NCBI GenBank assembly: GCA_963978895.1
Contig: OZ022238.1
Location: 24,092,515 to 24,156,514 of the forward strand
Direction: 5' to 3'
DNA from: Erpobdella octoculata
Lineage: Eukaryota > Annelida > Clitellata > Hirudinida > Erpobdellidae
Length of the DNA: 64,000 nucleotides
Below the pieces are notes generated by a model, which made no database searches, was not told the origin of the DNA, and saw only the letters and a list, made by a program, of their open reading frames with translations. Made by a program: the position numbers and the translations under genes. Below are positions 42,044 through 56,900 of this stretch, in pieces (the first letter of the stretch is position 1; every line of letters starts with the position of its first letter).

Positions 42044-43567
42044 TTAAGAAATGCGACTCGGCCACGAACACCAAAATACCTTAATCTTTACTCGTGGCTT
42101 TGACCGCAATTCGCAAACCACATGGTCAAGTCTCTTGACCGTTTGACACAGTTTCTTCCAGTCCTTCTTTGGCTCATCAACAGAGTCTTTCTTTGGCTCA
42201 TCGTCGCCATTTTTGCACGGTTCATCACAGCCTTTTTTGCATGCCTCGTCCTGAACATCTTTGCACGGTTTATCGGAATTGTCTGCTTTTTCTTCTTCCT
42301 TCACATCCTTTAGATCTTTCTCAAGAAACTCTTCAAAAGGTTTTTCGAAAACACGTCGTTCCATAAATCCAATAAATCCCTTCATCAAACTGTTATTTGA
42401 TTTTACAATGACTCTTAGTCTATCTGATCTAGAATCTTCTGTGGATTCATCTGATTTAAAACCCTCGGTACCGTTCTCTGTTCTTGTCTCATTTTTTCCA
42501 GAGTTTTTGCTTGCTGCATTGCTATTGTTGTTTTGGAGAAGTTCATCGCCGTCATGTTTGTTTTCTTCCAAGCTACAATCGAACGTTTTCTTTTCACATT
42601 CCAACTCGGCTCTTTCGTCGGTGTCAACTTTCGTATCGTCCAGCGGATCTTTCTTCAAATTATCGCCATCGTCTCTCAAATCAGTGTCTTCTTTTCTTGT
42701 CAAGTTAACTTTGACGTATTTTTCCATTGGAGTTTCGTCCGTTTCTAAATCCTCGGTTGCTTCATCCGAGTCAGATTCTTCACTAAAATCTGACCCTGAA
42801 TATTCGGTGCCGTCGTCTGTTATGGAGGCTTCCGTTTCAGAACCGTCGCTGTATGGGTGAAAGCCATAGTTGTTATTGCCATTATTATAATCATCATCGT
42901 CACTTTCATCCTCATCGTTTTGCATTTCGTTTTCAACATTCTTCTCATCTTCTTTAGTTTGGTTTTTGACGTCCAAACCGACTGTATCACTGTCACCATC
43001 TTTGCATGGTTCATCTTGAGCATCTTTGCAAGGTTCCTTATCATGACCGTCTTTGACAGGCTCATCATCATGACCCACCTGACTTGTGCAGTCTGTACGG
43101 CCGTCATCCGTCACATGCTCTGAGACACAGCTGGTGGACTCCATTTCAAATTGGGTTTCGCCGCAGCAACCCACATCACCAGCAGCCCGCTGGTCCAGAA
43201 CCGTGTCCACCACTGCCTCAGTCAACCCTGCGACCAAACTCTCAACAGTTGTACCGGCTGCTGCCACTTTGTTTCCGTGGCCAAGAATCATTCCTTCTCC
43301 TGTCTTCTTCTGTGCTGCCATGTTTTCTTTCGCTCGTTGTCTTTCTTCCTCCAGCAATTTGTTTTTTAATTTCCTTCGCTTGACCACAGCTTCCTCGTCA
43401 ATGTCGAATAGATATTCGTCGTCGTCAGGCCCATAGCCCTCATTCACTAACGCGGCTAAGAGGCGTTCCATAAGTTCGTCCTTTTTACCTGTATCGCTCA
43501 GGCCACGTTTCTCCAGCTCGTCTTTCATTTCACTCGCCCAAAGCTCATCCAATGATTTCAAAACCAT
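42044..43567 (-). CDS. SAP-domain Gag-like protein of the LTR element
   Basis: The ATG lies 26 bp inside the 5' LTR. Residues about 1-42 form a SAP motif: LDELWASEMKDELEKRGLSD followed by TGKKDELMERLLAAL, a helix-extended loop-helix that binds AT-rich DNA and is found at the N-terminus of several animal Gypsy Gag proteins. A charged helix KRRKLKNKLLEEERQR follows. The centre (about 170-430) is very acidic and of low complexity, with repeated DEPCKDG-type units. The C-terminus (VKRLDHVVCELRSKPR and onward) is basic. There is no CCHC knuckle and no protease. The frame is intact at 507 codons. Plus-strand ORFs opposite it are shadows. It probably packages element RNA or acts in trans with an autonomous relative. 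This is inference. Confidence 0.8.
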   Translation of the reverse strand: MVLKSLDELWASEMKDELEKRGLSDTGKKDELMERLLAALVNEGYGPDDDEYLFDIDEEAVVKRRKLKNKLLEEERQRAKENMAAQKKTGEGMILGHGNKVAAAGTTVESLVAGLTEAVVDTVLDQRAAGDVGCCGETQFEMESTSCVSEHVTDDGRTDCTSQVGHDDEPVKDGHDKEPCKDAQDEPCKDGDSDTVGLDVKNQTKEDEKNVENEMQNDEDESDDDDYNNGNNNYGFHPYSDGSETEASITDDGTEYSGSDFSEESDSDEATEDLETDETPMEKYVKVNLTRKEDTDLRDDGDNLKKDPLDDTKVDTDERAELECEKKTFDCSLEENKHDGDELLQNNNSNAASKNSGKNETRTENGTEGFKSDESTEDSRSDRLRVIVKSNNSLMKGFIGFMERRVFEKPFEEFLEKDLKDVKEEEKADNSDKPCKDVQDEACKKGCDEPCKNGDDEPKKDSVDEPKKDWKKLCQTVKRLDHVVCELRSKPRVKIKVFWCSWPSRIS

Positions 43568-43574
43568 TCTTGTA

Positions 43575-43592
43575 TCCCAATTCTGACACCAA
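43575..43592 (-). promoter_or_regulatory. Primer-binding site
   Basis: TTGGTGTCAGAATTGGGA on the minus strand, one base after the LTR ends, is where a tRNA would prime minus-strand DNA synthesis. The matching tRNA is not determined. Confidence 0.75.
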
Positions 43593-44984
<1,392 letters not shown>

Positions 44985-45000
44985 TATATATATATATATA

Positions 45001-46146
45001 TCTATATATATAAAAATGAATGTTTGTATATATGTATATATGTATGTTAATGTCCTTTATGCATTGCTACACCATTCATCCGATCGTAATGAAATTTTCA
45101 CACAATCTTGAGAGTCAAGGGGAGTCAAATAAAAAAAAAATTTTGAAATCCGTCACAAAATGAGCGGAGCGGAGCGGGTGAGCGAGCGGGAACTATATAT
45201 ATATGTATGTGCGTATGTATGTGTGTATGTATGTATGTGTATGTGCATGTATGTGTGTCTGTGTGTGTGTGTGTTTATGTATGTACTAGCGGAGATACCC
45301 GGCGTTGCCCGGGTTTTTTAGAGGTTTTTCTAATGTTTGTCTCTTTCTCTCCCGTTTCCTTTCCCACCTGCTTTCCCACTCCCGTTCGCTTTCCCGTTTT
45401 CGGTCTTTTTCCCGCTCCCGGTCGCTTTCCCGCTCCCGGTCGCTTTACCACTCCCGGTCGCTTTCCCGCTCACGTTTGCTCTCCCATTCCCGCTTACGCT
45501 TGCTTTTCCGTTCCCGCTCGCTGTCCGTTCCGGGTCGCTTTCCCGTTTCTATAATAGACAAACTAACCCACAAACATTCATATATATATATATATATATA
45601 GTCTTAGCAAATCTATTTTACGTTTTATAGGCTAACAGAAGTTATGAAAGAATGGAAAAGAAAAAATGAGCGTGAACGGGAGAGCAACCGTGACCGGGAA
45701 TGGGAGAGCAAGCATGACCGGGAACGGGAGAGCAAGCGTGAGCGGGAACGGGAAAGCGACCGGGAACGGGAAAGCGACCGGGAACGGGAAAGCGACCGGA
45801 AACGGGAAAGCGACCGGGAACGGAAAAGCCACCGGGAACGGGAAAGCGACCGGGAACGGGAAAGCGACCGGGAACGGGAAAGCGACCGGGAACGCGGAAA
45901 GCGACCGGGAACGTGGAAAGCGACTGGAATCGGGAGAGCAAGCTTGGAAGGAAACGCGAGCAAGAGAGAAAATCGATAACAAAACTTCTGAGCGGGAAAG
46001 CGAACGGGAGCTGGAAAACGACCGAGAGCGGAAAAGCGACCGGGAACGCGACGAAAACGGGAAAGTGGAGAAGGAAACGGGAGCGAGAGAGACAAACATT
46101 AGAAAAACCTCTAAAAAACCCCGGGCAACGCCGGGTAACCCCACTA

Positions 46147-46147
<1 letters not shown>
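45001..46147 (+). mobile_element. Minisatellite Helitron, copy M3
   Basis: It starts A|TCTATATATATAAAAATG directly after a short TA run behind M2 and ends GGGTAACCCCACTAG|T. The 5' module (45001-45200) matches M1. An internal inverted CTAG end at 45286 opens a twin-tailed section identical in plan to M2 but in reverse order (45286-46147). The terminal hairpin sequence is ccgggcaacgccggg. Only repeat-derived ORFs are present. Confidence 0.75.

Positions 46148-46214
<67 letters not shown>
46148..46214. repeat. (TA)n microsatellite
   Basis: TA run between M3 and the next Helitron unit. Confidence 0.97.
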
Positions 46215-46218
<4 letters not shown>

Positions 46219-46228
46219 CATATTCTAT

Positions 46229-46800
<572 letters not shown>

Positions 46801-47039
46801 GATGATATGCTGCCTTTTTTGCCTAAAATTGATTTACAATTTCCTTAATTCTTGAAATGCATACATGCAGGTTTGAAGAGTTTGACAATTGTTGACGTGG
46901 GGAGGTGGAGTTCAAGATAAATTGACGTCAAAAATGTATTTTTTAAAAGAGTTAATTAATTTAAAAAAATAGGAAAGTAATAAATGCATTGTATGCCAGT
47001 CAGTCAATTAGAATCTACCTACCCAAAACAATCAAAATA

Positions 47040-47350
47040 CGACACAGTTTGTCACCTCTATGTTGCTTCACAAGTCATGTTGACATGTTGAAGCATGTTC
47101 AACAGCAACGACAATTCGATCTTGGGACTAGGCAATTACCACATGCTCCTCAACCGCAAAGAATTCGACCAAAGCGAGTGGCTGCCAAAAGACAGAGAGA
47201 ACTGATGGCAATTATTGCATGGAGAGATGTTAAGCGCCGAATGGTTAAATGAAGATGATATTGACTTGTCGTGTGTATCGATTCCACAAGAAATTGATCA
47301 ATCAACCACTATGCTCATTATAACAATTGAGGAACATTTGAATTCCCGAT
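47040..47350 (+). pseudogene. Unknown repeated ORF, diverged copy of 25862-26152
   Basis: The plus strand reads [19 protein letters not shown] and, after a two-base deletion near 47220, EMLSAEWLNEDDIDLSCVSI and TIEEHLNS, closely paralleling the other copy. The preserved protein sequence but broken frame shows a formerly coding repeat. Family unknown. Confidence 0.5.
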
Positions 47351-48039
47351 CAGGGGCGGATTTAGGCATAGGCTGCAGCCTATGGGCGCCACGAGGCAAG
47401 GAGCGCCACGAAAAAAGAAAGAAAAAGTATAGAAAAAAGTAAATTCATCTAAAGCTTTTCCACTTCACCACTACTTAACTATATCTTCAAACGACAGGTT
47501 TAGTGCGAGAAGAAAAATGATAATATGGACACTTTAATATTATTTTTAATCCTTTAGTACATTAGTGTAAAAGCATCGTTTTAAAAAAATATTTTTTATA
47601 CTTTTTATTATATTATTTTTTATATATTTAGATATATGCTTATATTCTCTATGCAGCACAGCCCGTGTAAAATGTTTATTCGTTTAAGTTATTAACTGAT
47701 CTTTTTTAATATCGATATTCAGATTTTTGAATTCAGCAGTAAATTATCCTTGAAATAAAGTTGTTTTTAACGTTGGTTCTACTATAATATAACACGCCTG
47801 TTTTGAAAATAAAAATCGTTGACCGATTCGGTGCTAACGTCCTGGACTCTTTGATGTTATCTCTTTGGTATATATTAGTAGTAGTAGCTAGTTAGATGAG
47901 CCTACAAGGAACACCTATCAAACGATACGAAACAAATAAGCATCCCTTACTTCGCTCGTCCGAATCATCGGACGAAGATGCGGAAGCTCCCTGTAAAGGT
48001 GTCATGTGATGTGATTTTCCATATACCAATGATAAAATT

Positions 48040-48560
48040 CATGGCAATCTCTTAGTTAGTGTGGCAGCCTGGACCAATTTTGGTGGGAATTAGCCGTTAC
48101 TTTAACGCAAATGACTTTGAAAACAAAAGAAAAACTATTTAGAACAGAAACGAATAAATACAAACAACAATTATAGCATTTTAGAACTTTTAAAAGTTGC
48201 TCCCAAAGCTGAATAGTTTCTGGTTAATATCTTTTCATCAATGGTGATAAAAGTAAAAGGTTGGGAAAAATTTAAATGAATTAAAATTTGGTGCAAAAAT
48301 TAATAGACATCAAATTTGGAGAGTTAAAAATTAAATAAAAATATTTAAAAAACACTGCTTATATATATATAAACTAGATATATCTTGTGAAAACTGATGG
48401 ATTTTTAAAAAATTTTATTATTTATTATTTTATTTTACGATTACAGCGCCACCTTTAAAAAAAATTATTTTTAGGGTTGACAGTGTACAATTGCGAAATA
48501 ACTTTAATATTAAATAAATTATTATTAAAAAATATTTACCTTACTTAAATTATATAGCAA
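48040..48560. repeat. Dispersed repeat shared with 26780-27230
   Basis: The shared blocks are described at 26780. The region 47450-48040 has no supported gene. Confidence 0.45.
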
Positions 48561-48670
48561 AATTATTTATATAAAATTTTATTAATGTTATATATAAATT
48601 AATTTACCATAGATAGCAGATCGTCACACAAAAACGTCTTACACAGACATGGGCTATTATATATATTAAC

Positions 48671-48800
48671 TAGCAACCCGGGGTTTTCAGAGATTTTTTT
48701 ATTGTTTTTCTCTCGCTCCCGTTTCCTTCCCCGCTTGCTCTCAGACTCCCGGTCGCTCTCCCATTCCTGTTTACTCTCCTTTTTGTTCAGAAGATAAAAA
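48671..48800 (-). mobile_element. Minisatellite Helitron 3' end, eroded copy
   Basis: CTAGCAACCCGGGG at 48671 is an inverted Helitron 3' end, followed by 'tctcgctcccgtttccttcc' and two eroded 18-bp units. The rest of the element is gone. Confidence 0.55.
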
Positions 48801-48887
48801 AGCATTAAACATTAGTCGAATATCTACACTTTTGGATCTATATGATCCGAACGGAAAGTTTGTTTCAAAAATTTTTATTATGTACAT

Positions 48888-49167
48888 TTAAATGTTACCT
48901 TGTGACCAAAATGTACCATGCGACGAAATGGCTTTTGCGACAACTTGGCCGGTATTCGTCACTGGATATACGTCTGCATGCTAAAAATCAAACTTTTTAG
49001 AACCATTAGAAGTGCTTTAAGAAAAATTTAGAAAATCTTATGAAATAAACAACAAACATCGAAGCAAGTTAATGAAAGCTATGTAAAAAACATTAATTTG
49101 TTTTAGATAAATATTTTACAAGTTCCGCAGGATGCTTCATATCATCGACAAATTTTTGATCAATGCT
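48888..49167 (-). CDS. Possible two-exon terminal part of an unknown gene
   Basis: Exon 49167-49120 (48 nt, acceptor AAAAACAG) reads SIDQKFVDDMKHPAEL and meets a weak donor CTT|GTAAAA. Exon 48980-48888 (acceptor TTTTTAG) reads HADVYPVTNTGQVVAKAISS then HGTFWSQGNI and stops, with AATAAA about 9 bp further on. Both are phase 0 and of ordinary protein composition. Upstream exons and any family are unknown. Without transcripts this stays a suggestion. Confidence 0.4.
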
Positions 49168-49914
49168 CTGTTTTTAAAAATTTAAAATTTGAAGTGCTTA
49201 TTAAATAATTAACTAACTAAGTTATTTAATTTTACTATTAACTTTTCTTTACTTTTCATGTCTTGAAATTTTATTAGTCTGCATATGGTCACTACTTTTA
49301 GGTATTTTGCTTAAGTCACTTTTTAAGGAGTTTTCTGTCAAAATATTTTTTTATCATATGTTCTATCTAATTCTGTGCTTATTTTATTAATATGTTTTAA
49401 AACTGGGTTATAATGGAAATTGGTTCAAGCTGCTATACTAGATTACCAAATTCATAGTGTTCGAAAAAATTCATTCAATTTTAGTTTAGAGACGATAGCT
49501 TTTTTTTTTAGATTGTTGACTTCCTACTACTGTTGGTATAGAGGTGTGCACAGTAATGGAGACAGCGGGAATACCACGGATTTTGTGGTAATTTCATGGA
49601 AATGGGGACTAGTGTGTGGGAATAGTGCGGTAGTGGGGATGAAGTTGCGGTATTACCGTGGCGATGGAAAGAAATGTTGTGGTGTTTCCATGGGTATGGA
49701 GATGAGTTTTTCAAAATCATATTATATAATAAAAATTTCTTTCAATGTCATATAACCAAAAATTTTATCAACTACTCCATCTTATTCATTAATATTTTTT
49801 ACTCTTTGCAATGTGTTGTTGTATCAATAGAATTTTATTTCTGAAGTAGTTGTGTTCATTTCTTAGATTTGCTAAGTCATTGATTGATTTTTAAATCTCT
49901 TATATTAACTTCAC

Positions 49915-50290
49915 TAACGGTCTTGCTTGCTTGAATGTTTGCAAACCTTGAAAGTGAAAATTAACTTACTTCCCGTCATTCAGTCATTCAATCGAGTTGA
50001 AATTTTAAATATAGGCTTGCCTCATGACAATGCATTCTAATAAAGTTTGAAAAATTTCTGAAAAAAAACTTTGTAATTACAAATAATAATTATCTTTGTT
50101 TAAAAAAAAATAAATACAGTTATATAGATGTTTACATATATAAATTCAAAAAATTTTGTTTTAAAAGACACATTTTTGCTGCAAATAAAAAGCCAGCATA
50201 TCACAAAATGTAAGGGATTTGTGAAAAAACCTGGTTTTTTATGGTTTACTTGTTTTTATAAGGAAAAAGCTGCAAATCAAATTTAGCAAA
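49915..50290 (+). repeat. Dispersed repeat, copy 2 of 3
   Basis: Matches 11085-11400, including 'ggatttgtgaaaaaacctgg' near 50215. Confidence 0.55.
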
Positions 50291-50673
50291 CTTGCGAATC
50301 TGACTAAGCTAACAAAGGGTGGAGAGAGTTTTGTTTGAAAATCATTCAAAGTCATTCGAGGTGACATGCCAGTTGCATCTGAACATTTTCAATAAACATT
50401 CAATTGGGTTGCTAATTATTGGGCAATAAATAAATAAAGGATGTGCAAGAAAATTTGCAAGTTTTAGAGAAAAGAGGCTAGGAAATGGCCAACATTTTCT
50501 CAAGTGGCAAGAAATATTTTGATTGTGCCTGATGCTAGCTGAGCTAGCACATTTTCAGTTAGATTCTAACTGTTACAACATTCTCCATGGGTAAATTATG
50601 TTAATAATCATAGAACTCAACTAAGTCGAAACAACATTAATATACTTTTATTTATTTGTTGACTTCAATAAAA

Positions 50674-51215
50674 TCTGTCTATTTAAAAATTACTGTCTGT
50701 TTGTCTTTTATACAAATTGAAACCGCTGGACCAACTTTAATGAAATTTGGCGTGGAGGTAGATCTCAAAGAGGAGAAAAAGGGTAGTTTTCAATTTTAAA
50801 TTTTGTTTAATTTTTTTATGGCTAAAATACCCAGGCCAAAAGTGCCTATGTACGAACATCAAAGGTTATTGCATAACAAAATTCAAATTTAGTTTATGTA
50901 GCAATGTTTGAAGGTTTCAAGCAACCTTTAACATATCTTGTGTGTTTTATCTGCAAAAAGAAGTTAGGAGGGGGAGGAAGAAAGAAAGGAAGCAGGAAAA
51001 CGAGTGTGATTTGGAAAGGGAGCTAAGCAGGAACGGGAGAGCGACCGGGATTTGGAAAGGGAGTTAAGCAGGAAAGGGAGAGGGAGGGGAAACAGGAAGG
51101 CGAGAAAGAGCGTGAGAGCGAACGGGAGCAGGAGAGGGAAGGAAACGGTAGTGAGAGAAAAAGCGAGATAGAAAAACCTCTAAAAACCCTGGGCAAAGCC
51201 AGGTAACCCTGCTAG
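50674..51215 (+). mobile_element. Helitron with a primitive purine-rich core
   Basis: It starts TCTGTCTATTTAAAAATTAC and ends CCAGGTAACCCTGCTAG|T with the hairpin 'cctgggcaaagccagg'. The interior (50960-51150) holds irregular 'gggagagcgaccggg' text, like an unamplified forerunner of the 18-bp minisatellite in M1-M5. Confidence 0.7.
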
Positions 51216-51646
51216 TAATAAATATTATTTAGTCTTGTTACAGTGCTATTGTAATTTTAAATATCAATCCTTATTTGTAATTTAGGTGAAATGACACACT
51301 GAAGAATAATTGCCACTGCTCCTGAAAATAGGGACGAAACAGTGTGGGGATGGATGAGGGGCTGGGGGATGAAGACTCATGGGGATGGATATAACACTTG
51401 CGGGTCCCGTAAATCTGCACACCTCTATGTTGTTATTCATGTTTGAATTTAAATTTTTTGCTCTTAGAGTTTGAAAAAATATTTACTTGAGTCAGCTTGG
51501 CAATTTTATTTAATGGTATTTTTGAGTAAAATGAGAATTCTTTATGTGCATTTTTAGGGACTGGCTTATTAATGTCTTGGCTGTTTTTGAAAAATTTTTG
51601 CTATTTTCAAGAAATCTGAAATAAAAGTCTGAAAATACTTTTTCAG

Positions 51647-53922
51647 ATGAGTTCCGATCTAGTATTAGGAGTCAGTCAGAAAACAGTGGTAAAGGAAGAC
51701 AGCATTCTAAGAATCCCAGAGTTGTGGATGAATCACATCAAAGATTGACCTCTCTTAATTGCTCTTTGTTTGAAAAGCTGACTTACAGATTATGGTCGAG
51801 CTTTGAACATTACAACTCTGTGCTACATCAAGCTCTTGCATTATCCCCCTTTCGAAGACACAGAGCTGTTAAAATAACTGAAAGTGATAGTCGCACTGAA
51901 GAAGGTGATTATTTCTACTCAGATCTGGTTACAGAAAAAAGAAACATTATTGAGCTTAGCCAGGTTGTCGGAATTTTAAAGGTGCTGTGCTTCTTCTTTT
52001 CTCATTGGTATTTATCTCGTTTTTTTAAATCTCTTGTATTAACTTCACCATGTTTGCTTGCTTGCTTAATGCTTTGCTTTGGTAACTTGTAATGCTTAAA
52101 AAAAACATTCTTCCTGTCATCCAATCGAGTTAAAATTTGGTGTATTGCATTGTTGTCGATGACAGTGCAATCTATTAAACTTCCAGATTGATGGACAAAT
52201 TTTATTTAAAAATTAAAACAAATTAAATTTACACCTTTTTATAAAGAAATTGCATTATAATTAACATAAGTGAAAATTGATTTATCAAATCAAGAATATA
52301 TAGTAAAAACTTTGTTTTTTCACTGCCATTGCAGGTTTGTTATGACAAAATTTTTAAATGTTTAAAATGACATCCAAAGTTCATCAAACTACATTGACCT
52401 CAATTTTATTTTACTTTTTCTAATGAAAATAAATACTCGCAAATATAGCTACATCTGAAAAGCAAAACAAGTTTTAATATATATATCGCGGTGGATTTGT
52501 CGGTACAAACGAACTATCGCTTTATTTTATATTATTGTTGAACGTTACATAATGGAACTACAGAATAAAAGAAAAAAAACCAAAGTACAACAACATAAAA
52601 TTAAAAATTGTTGCGACATAGATTTTTCAAAGCAAAATTATTTTAATGCTCCTCCTCCACGATTTAATCTTAAAAAACTGTTACAATAAAAAATTAGGTT
52701 AGACCTAATTGCTTCATGTAATTGTGGGTAAAAAAACATCAAACGTCGTTCTGTGCTCGAGCCTCTGGTTGCGTTCAACCCAGTGACTGTCAAGGAGGCG
52801 CCGTAGCACAGTGGTGAAAGTAGTTATGCTATCATCCTGCTGTTGTGGGTTCAAATCTCAGTCACGGCAAGGAGTTATGGCATACTTTAGAAATGCTCCT
52901 ACAAAGCATTGCAGCCTCGGCTCTGTTCCCACTTGGTTACTAAAAAAAATTCCTGCCGTCATCACAAACATGTGCAATGCTTCACTGATGCGGCACTGTT
53001 TGCCTCCAATCCAAAAGAGAGAAATCACATGCCCTGTTCTAGAAAAATTGTCATTGGATCCTCAAGACCTTAGCTCATATATGCCAATCTCGAACCTCTG
53101 TTTTGTTTCTAAAATGGTTGAATGAATTGTTGATAAAAGGCTGATGGCTTACTGCGAGAAAAACATGCTCATCCCCCAAAATCATTTGGCATATCGATGC
53201 TCCCATTCGACGGAAAAAGCACTCGTTCGTCTTTACAACGACATGATCCATGGGATCGATAAGGGTTGAACGTAACACAACAGAACTACAAAATGAAAGT
53301 ACAACAAATAAAATTATAGATTTCCCAAAACAAACTTATTTTAACATGTCTATGATGGTGGGATACACGGATTTATTCGAGCATTTTAAGACTTCTAAAT
53401 TATCTGTGCATTTCATTATCGATGTAAAAAATAGAAGATGGCTGCAAGTCAATGAGTTCTGACACAATTTCGGTAATGGACGATTGAATGAAAAGGTTGT
53501 AGATCAGCCTTTTAATTCCTAAATTAGTAAACCTGACTTCACATTATATTTGCAGTTGTTCAACATATAAAACAAATATTGTGCCTGCCATTATTTGAAA
53601 AAAAACCTTCAAAAACAAATCTAGCACTCATAATGTATGTTTAGTTATGTTGAAACATTTATTTATCTGTAGAAAGGATCTGCATCACAGGACTATGGTC
53701 ATGACTTTGCTTCAGTCATAATGAGCAAAGCAACTTGGTGTGACCACTGTGGTAAGTACATTCTCGGCTACTACCACCACTGTCTTCAATGTCCTAGTAA
53801 GGAACATTTTATTAATAGGGTATTAATTATAATTAATCAATAATTATTGATTTTAACATTTTATTTAATGAAGAATATTGAAAGTCAATATTTTGTTATT
53901 AAATTAGTGAGCCCTTAATATC

Positions 53923-53959
<37 letters not shown>

Positions 53960-56900
53960 CTCGTGTCATAGTGTTTGACTTCAAACTCCTCCGAAACGGA
54001 TGAACCGATTTTTATGAGTTTTAGGTTGTGGGCTATTTAGAATATTTTTCTAAAATTATTTTAAAAAGTTATTTTCGAAAAACAATATTATCAGTTCCCT
54101 GTCGCTTTCTCGCTAATTCTTTCGCTCTTAGTTGCCCCCCTAGATCTGCTCATTTTGTGATGGATTTCAAAATTTTTTTCTCTATATTTGATTCCCGTTG
54201 ACTCTCAAGGTTGTGTGAAAATTTCATTACGATCGGATGAATGGTGTGGCAATGCATAAATAACATACATATATACATACATACATATATACATATATAC
54301 AAACATTCATTTTTATATATATAGATATATATGTATATATCTATATATATAAAAGAGAGTTGCCAAAATGTATGCAAACGCATAACTCCTGAACAACTGC
54401 ACCAAATTTGATTATTCTTTTTTTGTTGTGCTTGTTATTGTCATGAGAAGGTTTAGCCATATATTTAAAAAGTATTTATTAAAAAAAACTAATTCTGGTC
54501 TATGCATTTCGTCTCACGTCGAAGTTTGAGCGAAATTACCACTTATCCTCGATTGTTTATTGAATGTAATACAGTGGTTTATGATAATACAATGACACCA
54601 TTGAAGCGTCAATGTATTGGTCGACGTTCGCATAGAGCAAATTATTATAATAATCATCGAAACAATGAGACTCAAGAGGATCGTGGGCTGTGTTAGTTTG
54701 GAGGCAAACAAAATGCCATTTTCTCGAGTGAGTTCTACCACGGTTATAGAAGTTGATTACGCCAGTGATAAATCGGTCGATTTTGGAACAATGAGTACTA
54801 TTTGTCCACCAGGGTTATGCTGTTTGTACGGAAAGGTCAAATTACCGCAACTGACAACGCCACTTTAACCATTAAAATCATTACTTTCTAGACAAGAAGC
54901 TCTATTAAGGCTGTTCCGATATTACTTTTTGCCGATTATGCCGATAAAGAGTATAGCCGATTATTAAAATTGCCGATACCGATTATGACGCCGATTATTT
55001 TATAATTACTATTTCTTAAGTGAAAATGCTTGTTCCGAAACATACCGGCATAATACAAGCGCGTGTTTTGCTGCTTGCATGCGCTCGCTCGCCGTGATAT
55101 TGGTTAGTGGTTGTCCCGCTAACACTAAAATATCTGCAAGATCAAAGAGAATTAAAAATTAAAATTTTTTTTGATGATTTAATTTTTAAACCAGTTAATT
55201 TTCAAAACATGCCGCCCAACTCTTTGATGTCATTTTTATATTCTTTTATCAATTTAATTTTCTTTCAATCAATACTTTACTTTCATTCGCGAATGACTGA
55301 AGAACACCGACATTTCCTTTGATGTCATTTTTATTTCTATTATTTCAACTTTCATTCACTGCACAGTGAAAGATTTTTTTATTAGTTGTCGTACTTTCAC
55401 TAGATAATATACGAACAAATTGTAAGTGGGTAGTTTTTCAGAAAAAGTTTTTTCCCTTGCCGATTATGCCGATTACGGCAATAATCGGCCCGATTATGCG
55501 TGCCCGATTAATCGAGCCCAGCCTTAAGCTCTATCAAAGCATTTCTTGCAGAATATTTAAACTTACAACAGTGTGTTCCAAATGAACATCTTTTGGTGCT
55601 AATATAATAGAGAAAAGGAGTTTCATTCTGACTATTAAGGTAGTTTTTAATTCTTTAACATATAACTATGATTAGAAAAATCTATGGAGGTTCATAAATG
55701 AATTTTATTATTACAGATTCAAGCACAGATTCACCATCGTGCAGGAGTATTGTTGCCATCAGTTGGTTGTGAATACAAATTTCTCCAAATTTAATTTCTT
55801 GGGAATCTTGAAGCTGAAGTAAATCAAAGCTGTGCCATCAATCGAGCAATTAAGAGATATATCATCGTGTAACTGCAACAACTCTTGCATGATCACAATC
55901 AGTTGATCCGATTGTTTAAAACGGCCTTAGAAATTATGCTATCGAACTATCATAAAATAGTGTTCCGAGCAAAAAACCAGCAGGAAAACATTAGACGCTT
56001 CAATGCACTGACGTTAAATGAAGTTGCCATTGTGGTTGTTGGAGAGGATATGGAGTCTCATGATATTATAATTCAACGACAAGATTGTGGCAACCTTCAG
56101 CGTATCAACGAAACACATCGTTCATATGATGCATTACAATACTCTCTAATATTTTGCCGAGGAGAAGATGGATACTGGATACCATTTATTGATCAAGATG
56201 ATTAATCCAGCGACAAGTATGTATTAATTCAAAATTAAAAATCACTGTAAGAGACCAACAATGTTACCTATCTAAATGAATATGCAAGTTTTTTTTAAAT
56301 TTCCTAATGTTATTAATGTATGTATGTATAATGTATGCATAGTTCATTGATGTGCCCTTCTCCGTTAATTTTTATCACCTTCACTACAACTGTCAGAGTG
56401 GGGTGCATCTATTTAAATTGAATTATCTTTATCAATGTAAGCATAACAGAAATAATTACAGAAGTAACCCAATAAATAATGGTTTTTAAACTGATTCCAT
56501 TTCTATCCTTAATCAAAGTAGATTATTCTTTTATAGGTCAAAAACACACAAAAAGGTCAGCTCGATGAATTTTTATGCATGCCGTTTCAGGATTTGTCTG
56601 AAAGAAGACAACCACATTTTGAAATGTCGCCGATTGCTTCATCAGTTTGCAGGGGATATGTATGTCAAAATTGAAACGGAACGTTTGACAAATATACGTC
56701 TAAATCAGAAAAAATTACGGTCTTAAGAATACATTCATTTATTCATTTACGCGATGCCATGAATGCAGATGGAAATGGAAATAATTTATTTTGGCAGACT
56801 TACCATTTTACCAGCAACATATGTGGGAAGCCGAGACACATGCACGAATTTTTTTTTTTTACTGAGATTTAGCACACGCCTTTTCCAAGGCAAGTCTTGC

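Larger units (their letters stand above)
49539..51427. mobile_element. hAT element, family D, with near-perfect target duplication
   Basis: Inverted ends TAGAGGTGTGCAC and GTGCACACCTCTA-like (right end TGCACACCTCTA) enclose 1889 bp. TGTTGGTA precedes (49531-49538) and TGTTGTTA follows (51428-51435), 7 of 8 matching. Near both ends lies 'gggaatggggat'-type text. No transposase remains. It contains a dispersed repeat (49915-50290) and a nested Helitron (50674-51215). Confidence 0.8.

Noticed and set aside
42122..43436. Plus-strand ORFs opposite the SAP-domain gag
   Set aside because: Shadows of the minus-strand gene; they have no initiation logic within the LTR element.
49420..49755. 111-codon ORF crossing the left end of hAT family D
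   Set aside because: It spans a transposon boundary and is made of 'gggaatgggga' repeat text.
53262..53462. 70-codon ORF after the LINE fragment
   Set aside because: No motif and it overlaps a degenerate direct repeat; kept only as a note in case it proves to be an exon.
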